Shown here: in pieces, positions 15,236 through 24,800 of the stretch | Layout of the letters: every line of letters starts with the position of its first letter | How positions within the stretch are numbered: the first letter of the stretch is position 1 | NCBI GenBank assembly: GCA_965372135.1 | Contig: CBDVBD010000008.1 | Location: 1 to 42,206 of the forward strand | DNA from: CBDVBD01 sp965372135 | Lineage (GTDB): Bacteria; Electryoneota; RPQS01; CBDVBD01 | Length of the DNA stretch: 42,206 nt | Reading direction: 5' to 3' | Position numbers and translations under genes: made by a program | Notes under the pieces: model-generated | Database searches by the model: none | Told to the model about the DNA's origin: nothing | Seen by the model: the letters and a program-made list of their open reading frames with translations, nothing else

Positions 15236-17128
15236 TTATGTATTTATTACGCCTTTTTCCCGTGCCCAATCCTGGAATTCCTTCATCAGCAGGAAGATGC
15301 CTTCAGTGTGAGTCAACTCCCCTGTTCCTTTACGGATTTCCTCGGAAATGCGGTCTAAGGTCAGTTCCTCATCATCATCTAACTTAGCAAGGAACTGCCC
15401 CAACTCTGTATCAGTTCCAGCCTGTTGTGCCAATGCAGCAGGGGAATTGGCAGCCACAGCGGTTGATTGCAGCGCCGGTTCCTGCGCTGCGATTTGTGCC
15501 AACATCGATTCCATCCGGTGTGTATAGGTATGCTCCGCCAATACCCTTTCCCGGGCATGACCGGCGATGGTGTCCCGTTCTTCGGGACGATCCAGATAAT
15601 GCTTGATTTTCTCCCGCAAATCGTAAGGATCCTTAAATGTGACCATTTCCTTGCCAACCTCGAACAACTCCGGCATTTCCGACCGGTGATCCACTAATTG
15701 AAAAGCCTGGCATGCCGCCAACTCGAAGGTGCGGGGATTTACGAAATCGCCATGCGGATTCACCCCTTCATGCGTAGGCGACGAATGCAGGTTCAGGTTG
15801 ATTTTGGAGGCGTTATACACCTTAATATATTCTTCCGGCGCGATACGATCACCTTGCTGTTGGATAATGCGACCCAAGGGGGAAGCTAAGTTCCAATCCT
15901 GACCCCAGATTTTGAAATCGAAATCCAGGAGTTTCATAAACATCTGCTGGCGGTTGTAATAGCCGGCACCCATGAAGGAGATATCGCTGCCATATTTTTC
16001 CTGTTCGTAGGGAGTGATCTTCACCGGTCTGTGGATCGGTGGATGCGCTGCACAGGGCAGGTAATAGGCGTTTTTCACTCCCATCCGCTGCAGTTCCTCT
16101 AAGAATTCACCCCGCTGGATTACGAAGAAATAATCGTACAACGAAGCGTATTCCTTCCAATAAGGGAACAGGAAACGGTCTTCCACAAACCAGAATGCGG
16201 TGGGGATTTTTAGCTGCCTGAATTCCCGCAGTGCATCCGGCACCATGGGCGATTGCGCCACGGCAAATACCATATCAGCCCGCATTTCCATAGCCTTTGC
16301 CACCGAGCATTCCGCCAGAAAAGTTGACAACAGTGCGCGGAGAGACTGGCGGTGATCCTCACTTTTAGTGAGGTCTTCAATGCCCATCAGCATGTCGAAA
16401 TATGGGGTGTTATCCAGGATTTCCACCCGGTGTCCCAGGTCTCTCAACGCATCGGTACTGTATTGGAACGTGGGCACCGAGCCGCCGTAGATGGGCGACA
16501 CCGCCAGGATTTTCAGGCGCCGAGCCTGGGCGGATACTCTTGCGGTACCGACAGCGGGCATTTCAATTTTCGCCAAGACATCGGGATCCAAAGTTCTGGA
16601 CGGCGCATGCACGTAGCGGATGTGGGGGATAAGTTCATTCCCGATGCCTGCATCTGTTAATTCCTGCGTAATGTCCGGATTGGGACCGGCAATCACCGTT
16701 ACATGGGGCAATACGCCGCTGAGGTCGCGGGATTCCATGGCGGCTCGCAGCAGAGGATATCGCGGTTCCACCACGATAATTCTACCGGACTCCGGCTGCC
16801 ATCCTTCCCGTTTTACCACCTGCACCAGCTCCTCGACATGATAACCCATGCCGAACCCGAATACTACTATTTTCAACGGCTTGCCGGTTTTGGCACTATC
16901 AAATTCAGATTGATTTTGGATTAGGAACTCTTCTACCATGCGATGAGCTTCACGACAGGGATCGTAGCGGCTGTGCAGCGACACTGTACCGATACGCGCG
17001 GTAACATCATTGCTGCGGGTGGGAATGATTTCCACCTGCGATTCCGCGGATTCCCGTTCCAACCGGGATGCCAATTCCGGATGATTCGTTCGCAGGATGC
17101 CCAGGTTTTTCGACCAATATTCACTCAT
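15236..17128 (-). CDS. Maf-type N-terminus fused to a CgeB-like glycosyltransferase
   Basis: This 630-residue protein joins two parts. Residues 1-195 resemble the N-terminal region of motility accessory factor (Maf) proteins: LHSRYDPCREAHRMVEE and IVVFGFGMGYHVEELV, with IIVVEPRYPLLRAAME, as in the Maf protein encoded just upstream. Residues 205-545 resemble the CgeB/GT4-like family: ILAVSPIYGGSVPTFQY, a FWFVEDRFLFPYW segment, and the donor-binding C-terminal stretch GVNPHGDFVNPRTFELAACQ. A low-complexity tail follows (545-630). There is no membrane segment. The ATG overlaps the Maf stop codon (ATGA), implying translational coupling. Maf proteins transfer nonulosonic acids to flagellin in several bacteria; here the Maf catalytic domain (DUF115) is missing and replaced by another glycosyltransferase. 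Confidence 0.8.
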   Translation of the reverse strand: MSEYWSKNLGILRTNHPELASRLERESAESQVEIIPTRSNDVTARIGTVSLHSRYDPCREAHRMVEEFLIQNQSEFDSAKTGKPLKIVVFGFGMGYHVEELVQVVKREGWQPESGRIIVVEPRYPLLRAAMESRDLSGVLPHVTVIAGPNPDITQELTDAGIGNELIPHIRYVHAPSRTLDPDVLAKIEMPAVGTARVSAQARRLKILAVSPIYGGSVPTFQYSTDALRDLGHRVEILDNTPYFDMLMGIEDLTKSEDHRQSLRALLSTFLAECSVAKAMEMRADMVFAVAQSPMVPDALREFRQLKIPTAFWFVEDRFLFPYWKEYASLYDYFFVIQRGEFLEELQRMGVKNAYYLPCAAHPPIHRPVKITPYEQEKYGSDISFMGAGYYNRQQMFMKLLDFDFKIWGQDWNLASPLGRIIQQQGDRIAPEEYIKVYNASKINLNLHSSPTHEGVNPHGDFVNPRTFELAACQAFQLVDHRSEMPELFEVGKEMVTFKDPYDLREKIKHYLDRPEERDTIAGHARERVLAEHTYTHRMESMLAQIAAQEPALQSTAVAANSPAALAQQAGTDTELGQFLAKLDDDEELTLDRISEEIRKGTGELTHTEGIFLLMKEFQDWAREKGVINT

Positions 17129-18546
17129 GATTTCACTCCGGCAGGGATTCCATCACTTCTAACGTACAACAGTTTTGGTTGTCGGTATTTCATACCCAGG
17201 ATTTTCTCCATTGCTCGACGATCAGGACACATCGGTTCGGTGCCTCCGATCCGAGCGCCACGGGATTTCAGATCGATAACTTGCAATTCCGGACGTGCCA
17301 GCTTGGCTGTTTCGATCATGCCTTCCAGGGCATGGATGAAGGACTTGAATGCGCGAGTACTGGGAACCGGATTGCCGTCCACGCCTGCTACCGTACAAGC
17401 ATTCGCCATCGTCTCATCGTCGTCAATCAAAGACCTATCAGACATTTTCCCAGCGGTTTCGACAGCGGATTTCAACACACCTCCCGCATACCAACCGCCA
17501 GACAACGCCAAATCCATCCCGGCAAGCAGGATGGGATTTCCGCCCAATCGCAACGCAACATCCAGCGCTGTACCGGCGACGGTGCCGGTATGTGGTGAGG
17601 GAGTACTGGAGGTATAGGCTTTCAACCGGGGACCGTTCCAGTCTTCCACCACCTGAGGATTTGTACCCGGAACACAAATCAACGGCACATAATCTTCCCC
17701 CAAGCCATCGAAGGATGCTGCCGCTGCATCACGGGGCTCCACGCACACCACCGCATCCGGGGATATTCCGGCATTGCGCAAGGGTACAAATGCTGCATTC
17801 ACCGCTATCACAAACAGAGATGTGCGGTACTTCTTTATCAATGGCTTGACATCATCCAAGGACGGTCCGGCGCCGACCACCATGATCGGGCAGTGGTCTA
17901 TCATCCCGAAATAGGATTCCACATCGTTGCAGGTGTTCAGGATTTCCCGGTTCCGCTCCACCGCTTCCTGATAGGCTACTCCCGAATACCGTTCGTTCAT
18001 GCGATCCAGCTCCAACCGGTCGAGGACGTCTGTCAACGGCAGCTTCTGCCGCCGCCATAGCGCCAGCGACGGGGAATGTATCAGTACGCGGACATCCCCG
18101 GAAATGTCGGTAATCCGCTGTTCCAAACTGGGAATTCCGCCGGGAAGCCATAGTTTAAAATTCGGAGACGATAACAGTTCCGTCAAATCAACATGCTCAA
18201 AAGCCTTGGCTACAATTTTCGGACACAGTTCGACTACGGTTAACGAATCAAGACCTCCCAGCGATTTTAATGCCGCCTGCAGGTGATACCCCAATCCGAA
18301 TCCGAATACCATCCAATTACCCCCGCTGCCCATTCCTCTGGCTCGCACTAAATCTTCCGCCTCCCGTATCGGATCGAACCGGCTGTGCAGAGTAATACCC
18401 TGCTGGTTGATCAAGGTGCATCCCGATTTCTTTGCTGGTCGAACCATAAATTCCGATGTATCGGCACTGGTGATTACGTTCACTAAATCAGGAAATCTTG
18501 ACAACATCACCTGCATATTTCGACTAAATGTGCTTGGATTTTTCAT
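17125..18546 (-). CDS. Motility-associated factor (Maf) glycosyltransferase, DUF115 family
   Basis: This 473-residue protein matches the Maf family: an N-terminal region with LHSRFDPIREAEDLV and MVFGFGLGYHLQAAL, then the DUF115/MptE-like core at about residues 215-400 (CPIMVVGAGPSLDD, FVIAVNAAFVPLRNAGI, STPSPHTGTVAGTALDVA, LLAGMDLA). Maf proteins attach pseudaminic or legionaminic acid to flagellin Ser/Thr in Campylobacter, Helicobacter, Aeromonas and related bacteria. No nonulosonic acid synthesis gene is in this window, so the donor sugar is unknown. The ATG has an AAGG site 5 bases upstream. The stop overlaps the next gene by 4 bases. Confidence 0.9.
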   Translation of the reverse strand: MKNPSTFSRNMQVMLSRFPDLVNVITSADTSEFMVRPAKKSGCTLINQQGITLHSRFDPIREAEDLVRARGMGSGGNWMVFGFGLGYHLQAALKSLGGLDSLTVVELCPKIVAKAFEHVDLTELLSSPNFKLWLPGGIPSLEQRITDISGDVRVLIHSPSLALWRRQKLPLTDVLDRLELDRMNERYSGVAYQEAVERNREILNTCNDVESYFGMIDHCPIMVVGAGPSLDDVKPLIKKYRTSLFVIAVNAAFVPLRNAGISPDAVVCVEPRDAAAASFDGLGEDYVPLICVPGTNPQVVEDWNGPRLKAYTSSTPSPHTGTVAGTALDVALRLGGNPILLAGMDLALSGGWYAGGVLKSAVETAGKMSDRSLIDDDETMANACTVAGVDGNPVPSTRAFKSFIHALEGMIETAKLARPELQVIDLKSRGARIGGTEPMCPDRRAMEKILGMKYRQPKLLYVRSDGIPAGVKS

Positions 18547-18589
18547 GATGACCTTCTTGTAAATTATCAGTTTGATGCGTTAACACCAC

Positions 18590-21500
18590 TCAGAAATCGC
18601 TTAGTACTTTTTTCCATTCGTCCAGGTGCTGAGGAAGCATATGGTGTTCGATGACGTCTCGTTTAGCGTTCTCGGCGATTTTCTTCCTGTGCTGATTATC
18701 CTCGATTAATTTTGACATCGCCTCCACCCAATCCCAGGTGTTGTTCGATACCACAGCCCCATTTTCGTCATGGTGTACCACCCGGTGATAGGGTTCCAAA
18801 TCGGAATAGATTCCCGGGATTCCGGAAATCCCTAACTCTAAATATTTGATAGAGCTTTTGGCGCGGTTGAAGCGATTGGACATCAACGGTACTAAGGCGA
18901 AATGCACCGGCACAGCAGGTAGCCTCGCTGCATATTGATTATAATCAGGGTCATAGGGTCCCATGTACCGTACACCTTCCAAGGTCTTCAACTCTTCGGT
19001 AATACACCCCCAACAGCACAGTTCCACCTGACCGGGATGTGCTTCCAAGATATGCCGAATCGCCGGGGTAATCATCGCCAGATCCAAGGTATGTGTCTCA
19101 CTGCCGAAAAATCCCATCCGGATTTTTTGATCGGAATCAAATGCCGCATCACGATTCGTCTGCCATATGCCCGGATCCACAAAGTTAGGTAGCACTTCAA
19201 TCCGCGCCGATTCATCATACCTCGCCAACTCCCGCTTCAAAACTTCGGTGGAGACGGTAACCACAGACGACCGGCGAATCGCATCCAGGAACCATTTTTC
19301 CTTGGCGGCATGTTCGTGCGCCCGGGGGCTGCCATTAGAGAACCGCCCGATGACCAAATCATCCGTATCGACAATCAACGGTGTATTAGTGCGATCCAGG
19401 TACTCAAGAACTTCCTCCATCATCCAATCCTGAGGCAGCATCCTTTGAAGGATGATGGCGTTGACGCCGTTGGTGGATTCCAACTGCCGGCGGAAGTCGG
19501 TGCGATTGTCGGTGTGACTTATGACAGAATAGTCAAGAAACCCGCTTTCTTTCAGGGCATTCAAGGGGCTTATCAGCCTGAGTGTCGGACTTGGGTAGTA
19601 AGGCGGTTCTCCCATCACCACCGCAAAATGCCGACTCAATGCGTTAACTACCGGTAACTCCTTTAGTTGTGTAATAGTGTCAGCCGGTACAGGTTTTTCC
19701 TGCCATTCGGGGTGAGTCTGGATTGTTGTCGCCCATCGCTCTTGAAATAATTCTTCATTCCGGGCATCGTGCTGGTATCTCCCCGGAGTATGTCCCTGGT
19801 AATGATATATTTGAACACCGGGAACCACCAGCGATTTCATGCCCTGTTCCGCAGCCTTCAAACATAAATCCACATCCTCATAACCGTTGAGGTACTGTTC
19901 ATCGAATCCGCCCAGTTTCAGAAACGTCAACCTGGACACCCCCATGGCGGCTGCGGTAACCGCCGGATACCATGTCTCATCCATCCACCGCGGATCATCC
20001 CGGGAACACCCTTTCCCCACATGTACCGGTTGTCCTTCTTGGTCAAACGCCACACCTGCATGTTGAATGCGACCGTCGGGATACAACAATTTGGCGCCCA
20101 AGATAGTATTGGAACCGTGCCGAACGGCTGCTTCGGTCAACGATTCGATCCACCCCGGCTGTACTTCGGTGTCGTTGTTCAGGAAAAACAACCAGTCGCT
20201 CTTTGCAGCCCAGGCGCCCTGATTACAGCCCACCGCGAAGCCCCGGTTTTCCCCTAAGCTGACCCGCCGCACCGTTCCCCCCCAGCTATCGACCATTTCG
20301 GCGGTGTCATCGGTGGAGCCGTTATCCACCACTACGATTTCTACATCCCAACCATTAGTGGTCTTGACCAACGATTCCAGGCATTTCCGGGTCAGATGGC
20401 ATTGGTTGTACACTGGGATAATCACCGACCAGCGCAATTTTAGAGCATCATCGGATGTCTTTGACAGCATCCCAACTAATTTTTCCCGAACCTCCCCCCT
20501 GCCCTGCTCATCTTCCAGCTTCAGGAATTCCTGGAATACGGCATAATTTTCCGAATCTCCGGACACCGTCTCACCACGGCACAACCGGCTCAAATCCTGT
20601 TGAAACTCAGTGGGTAAATTAAGCTCCTTAGGTGATCCGCCTCCGTGAGGCAACAACAGCCTGCCGAAAATTTCGTGCTGCGTTACAGTATGCATATCCG
20701 GTGAGCCGTCAGGGACTTCTGGATAGGTGATGCCCCATCGGTCGAAAGCAGCGGTACGCCATCGCAATTCTTCCGTAGGAAATCCCTCGGGACAGTCCGA
20801 TCCGGTACCGGTACCGGAACCATCGGCACTAAGCATCCATCGGATGGCGGATGCCACCGAATCTGGGGTCAAAGCATTCCGGCAATCGTTGCGGTGGCAG
20901 GGTTCATCTTCACGGCAGATACGACAAGGGGTCACGGTGTCGATCACGTGGCAATTCTGCCCATAGGGTCCGGTTTGATGTACCGACGCCGATGCGAAAT
21001 ACAATCCTAACAAAGGTACCCCGCACCAGGCGGCGATATGCAGCGGTCCGGTATCGGGACCCACCACCAGATCGCAGTTATGCAGTCTGGTTGGTAGATC
21101 AGTCAACGGAATCTCTCCGGCAGTTTCCCGAACCCGGGACCGATGTATAGATGGTAGTCGTGACAAGATTTGTTCCTGTCGTTCGGACTCGGCAGCACCG
21201 CCGATCAGAGTGATCACCATTTGATCGGATTCCAAGATACGGTCAATCAATCGAACATAGAAGTCAATGGTTAACAATCGCTTAGGATCACCAGCGCCGA
21301 TAATTAGGGCAATTTCTTTATTGTCGGAATCCTCGGAATGCCGGGGATCAAATTGCCAGCTAACTGCGTTGGATACGGTGGTAATCGGATGATTATCACC
21401 CTCATCTCCCGGCTCCAGCATGGCATAAATATCTGACAGATGCCAGCGTGCCCAACGGCGATGTTGTACCGTGGCGAAAAGCAGGTTGATCGGTGGCGAC

Positions 21501-21886
21501 TGCTGGATCTGGTGCCGGTCGGAACTGAGCCAGTATCCCACACGTTGTTCGGCAGGAACCATGTCCCCGACAATCACCGCCATGCGGGAGTAATTCAATA
21601 CCGTAACCTGGTCGAATTGCTGCGCCAACAGCGGGTCAAGGGCTTTCTGCCACCATTCGAACTGGGGCTGCCAGTCCGGCTGCCGAGCGGCATGCCAGCC
21701 TTTCTCCGCAGGGAATCCGAACACCTGATCGATTCCGGAAAGCCGCTCCAATAACGGCGCAACTGAGGTATCGGTCAAAAGGATAATCTCATCCTGAGGA
21801 TGCAACCGGCGCATGCGGTCCAGCAGGGGCAACGATTGCATCGCATCACCCATCCGGGCAAATTGTATGACCAATCGGCGTTTCAA
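18590..21886 (-). CDS. Three-module glycosyltransferase (GT9-GT2-GT4-like)
   Basis: This 1,098-residue protein has three parts. Residues 1-352 are a GT9 domain (MKRRLVIQFARMGDAMQSLP, GPDTGPLHIAAWCGVP, and a CX2CX5CX4C cluster at Cys321-Cys335). Residues 355-480 are a linker. Residues 485-730 are a GT2 domain (SVIIPVYNQCHLTRKCLESL, VVVDNGSTDDTAEM, FLNNDTEV with the DXD-equivalent, GGFDEQYLNGYEDVDLC). Residues 752-1098 are a GT4/CgeB-like domain ending in KSSIKYLELGISGIPGIYSD. The third module is closely similar to residues 1645-1985 of the neighbouring giant protein. The start overlaps the stop of that gene (ATGA). Successive transfer of different sugars by one chain is the likely job; donors are unknown. 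Confidence 0.88.
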   Translation of the reverse strand: MKRRLVIQFARMGDAMQSLPLLDRMRRLHPQDEIILLTDTSVAPLLERLSGIDQVFGFPAEKGWHAARQPDWQPQFEWWQKALDPLLAQQFDQVTVLNYSRMAVIVGDMVPAEQRVGYWLSSDRHQIQQSPPINLLFATVQHRRWARWHLSDIYAMLEPGDEGDNHPITTVSNAVSWQFDPRHSEDSDNKEIALIIGAGDPKRLLTIDFYVRLIDRILESDQMVITLIGGAAESERQEQILSRLPSIHRSRVRETAGEIPLTDLPTRLHNCDLVVGPDTGPLHIAAWCGVPLLGLYFASASVHQTGPYGQNCHVIDTVTPCRICREDEPCHRNDCRNALTPDSVASAIRWMLSADGSGTGTGSDCPEGFPTEELRWRTAAFDRWGITYPEVPDGSPDMHTVTQHEIFGRLLLPHGGGSPKELNLPTEFQQDLSRLCRGETVSGDSENYAVFQEFLKLEDEQGRGEVREKLVGMLSKTSDDALKLRWSVIIPVYNQCHLTRKCLESLVKTTNGWDVEIVVVDNGSTDDTAEMVDSWGGTVRRVSLGENRGFAVGCNQGAWAAKSDWLFFLNNDTEVQPGWIESLTEAAVRHGSNTILGAKLLYPDGRIQHAGVAFDQEGQPVHVGKGCSRDDPRWMDETWYPAVTAAAMGVSRLTFLKLGGFDEQYLNGYEDVDLCLKAAEQGMKSLVVPGVQIYHYQGHTPGRYQHDARNEELFQERWATTIQTHPEWQEKPVPADTITQLKELPVVNALSRHFAVVMGEPPYYPSPTLRLISPLNALKESGFLDYSVISHTDNRTDFRRQLESTNGVNAIILQRMLPQDWMMEEVLEYLDRTNTPLIVDTDDLVIGRFSNGSPRAHEHAAKEKWFLDAIRRSSVVTVSTEVLKRELARYDESARIEVLPNFVDPGIWQTNRDAAFDSDQKIRMGFFGSETHTLDLAMITPAIRHILEAHPGQVELCCWGCITEELKTLEGVRYMGPYDPDYNQYAARLPAVPVHFALVPLMSNRFNRAKSSIKYLELGISGIPGIYSDLEPYHRVVHHDENGAVVSNNTWDWVEAMSKLIEDNQHRKKIAENAKRDVIEHHMLPQHLDEWKKVLSDF

Positions 21887-24800
21887 TGGGCACTTTCCCC
21901 TTGAATTTTCTGGTTCAGTTCCTTGGCTTCGGCGTGGTCAGGCTGCTGCTGCAGGATACGGTTACAGATTTCCCCTGCCTCACCCGACCGCCCCATCCGG
22001 TAGTAAATGCCGCACAGACTGAACTGGAAATCCAAGTGGCTGGGATTTTTCGCCACATAGCGTTCCAGATATTCGGCAGCCAACTCCCAACGCCCCATGT
22101 CGGTGGCGGCAGTAGTCAAGCTGTAGAGCGCCTGAGTGTGGCAGATGTCCTTATCCAGTACGGCTTGATATGCCTTTAGGCTTCCCTCTTTATCCCCCCG
22201 ATTCCACAGCACCATTCCTATGCCGAAATTGGCTTTAGGATGACTGGGATCCCGCTCCAACACCCGCTGGAAATGCTGTTCAGCATGGTCGAACTGCTGT
22301 CGTAGCAGGCACACCGAAGCCAAGCCCAAATGAGGACGTTCCCATGTATCGTCCGCCTCTAAGGCTTCCTGGAAATGGGTTTCGGCTTCATCCAAACGAT
22401 TCTGATGTACCAAGCAATTGCCCAGCAGGTGCCAGGTCAAGGATTTATCTTCCGGCGCTAATTTCTCGATGTTCTTCTTCAGTTCCAAAAGTTCCTCAGC
22501 GGCTTCTTCAATTTTTTGCCGTTTCAACTTGGTTTCCGCCAAAGCCAAGCTGGTTTTGGGAGTCTTCGGCGCATCCTTGAGGCAGGATTCTGCCTTTTCC
22601 AACTGATCCAACGCGGTATAAATCCGGGACATCCAACTAAATGTTTCATCCCGCTGTGGATCCAACCTTACGATTTCATCCAGCAGCTCCAGCGCCTGGG
22701 ATAACGATCCGTGACGCTCCAGGTCTTCCGCCTCCCGAATCAACCGGTCGATCTTTTCTTTCAGGGTGATATACCTTCCCGCAGAATCGGATATCCAATC
22801 GATCGCCATACCGTCTGCACGCAGATATTCCTCGTCGGATTGCTGGATTCGATCTCCCCACTTCTCAAGGAAATAACTCATATTTTCAGAATCGTAATCC
22901 TTCCGGCCGGGGGTGGATTCCTCGAAATGCACCACTTCGCTTTCCGGACAGTAACGGATGCGGCAGCGTTGCGGGTTATTATCGTTCGGATCCGGTTCAG
23001 CGTGAGCAACTTTCAGACAAAAATCCGCGTCTTCAAAACCATTCTTATACCTCTCGTCGAATCCCCCCAACTTCCGAAACAGGTCCCGGGGCACCAGCAT
23101 ACAATCAGCACTAACTGCCGGAATATCACGAGCTTGACTGACAACTTGATGTCGTTTGGCAAAACCACGGTATATCAAAAACGGGATTTTCTCTTTGCTG
23201 TACACAATACCAGCGTGTTGGATGGTTCCGTCCGGATACAGCAGCTTGCTGCCCACCACGCCCACATCGGGATTGTTATTGACTTCATCGATTAAGGGTT
23301 GTAACCACCCTTTTTGGGGAAAGGTGTCGTTATTCAGGAAGATCAGGTGTTTCCCGCAAGCCGCTTCCGCACCCTGGTTGCAGGCTTTGGCAAATCCCAG
23401 ATTTTCCATATTGCGGATTAAGGACAGGCTAATCAAGTCGTATTCGGAATTGTTGGCGATCATCGCTTCCACTTCAGCTGCAGTTATATCTTCGGATCCG
23501 TTATCCACCACAATGATTTCACAGGGGCAATCCACCGTCTCGTAGAGTGCCTCCAAGCACCGCTTGGTCAACTGGCATAAATTATAGGCAGGGATTATAA
23601 TGCTACATTCCGGCTCCACATCGCGCTTTATTTCCGGTATCTCGTGCCTCTCGGAAGGCAGGACAACCGGAGATGACTTTTCTTCCAAGCACTGCTTCAT
23701 ACACTGTTCCCAAACAGCAGCGCTTTGAGAGATGGTGTGATTTGCTAGCACTTCGTTTCGGGCTGTGTCAGCCATGGTCTTGCGCAGCACCTCATCATCG
23801 ATCAACTGCGCCATGCAATCGACCCAGGAATCGATATCCCCTGCCAGCATACCGGTTTCTCCATGCCGCACCACACCGCGATACGGCGTCAAATCCTGGT
23901 AGATTCCCGGGATACCCGCCATGCCGTATTCCAGCCACTTAATGCTGCTCTTGCATTCGTTGAATTCGCACGGCGCCAACGGCACCAGCATAATGTCGAA
24001 ATCCGCCTGCTCCAGGTTTTGGATATATCCGGGATAATTAGCAATATATTCCCGTTCCAAAATAACACCGGGTTTCCCATCGAGCTCCTGGGGAAACAAA
24101 CCCCAGAACTTGAACACCACCTGATCTCCATAACGCTCTAAGATTTGTTCGATGGCGGGAACCATGGTGCGGATGTCGCCAGTATGGGTCACCGTTCCGG
24201 TGTAGCCGATCACCACCGGTCCGTTATGCGGTGATTCCGGCACCTGTTTCTGCCACAATTTAGGATCGACGGTGTTGGGAATGACCGTCACGAAGGGATT
24301 GTATTCCATCAAATTGGATTTCAATCGCTCGGTGCTTACGGTAACGTGATCCGCCATCCCTATGTGGCGTTTGATGAAGGGCATGCCCCAACCGAACATA
24401 TCCTTTTGAGGATGCCAGTCGGGCACATTAATGAGCAGGTCATCGATTTCGTAAATCACGACTTTCCCTTGGGTACGCGCACTATCAATAGAATCCTGGA
24501 ACAGATCCATATTAATGAAGCTGCGCTGAAAAATCGCCACATCGGTGTGATCCGGAATTGTCGGATTCAAAACTTGATTACCCTCGAAACGCAACGGATA
24601 ATCCAGAACGATCTTACCCTGGCGCTCAAGTTCCTCCAACGGTGCAACCAGACGAACATAAAAGCAGGCTTCAGTGGATTTCAGGGTAAACAACGATACC
24701 TTCAACGGGCTGGTGATTTCAACTCGAGAAGCAGATGATGATTCATTCATGGCTGTATCTTTCATTTTAGCAGTAGAGGATTCTGTGGGTTCAGTTGAAG

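Noticed and set aside
16943..17617. 224-residue plus-strand open frame opposite the Maf genes
   Set aside because: It spans the overlap of two well-supported minus-strand genes with clear family motifs, and its translation has no recognisable domain.
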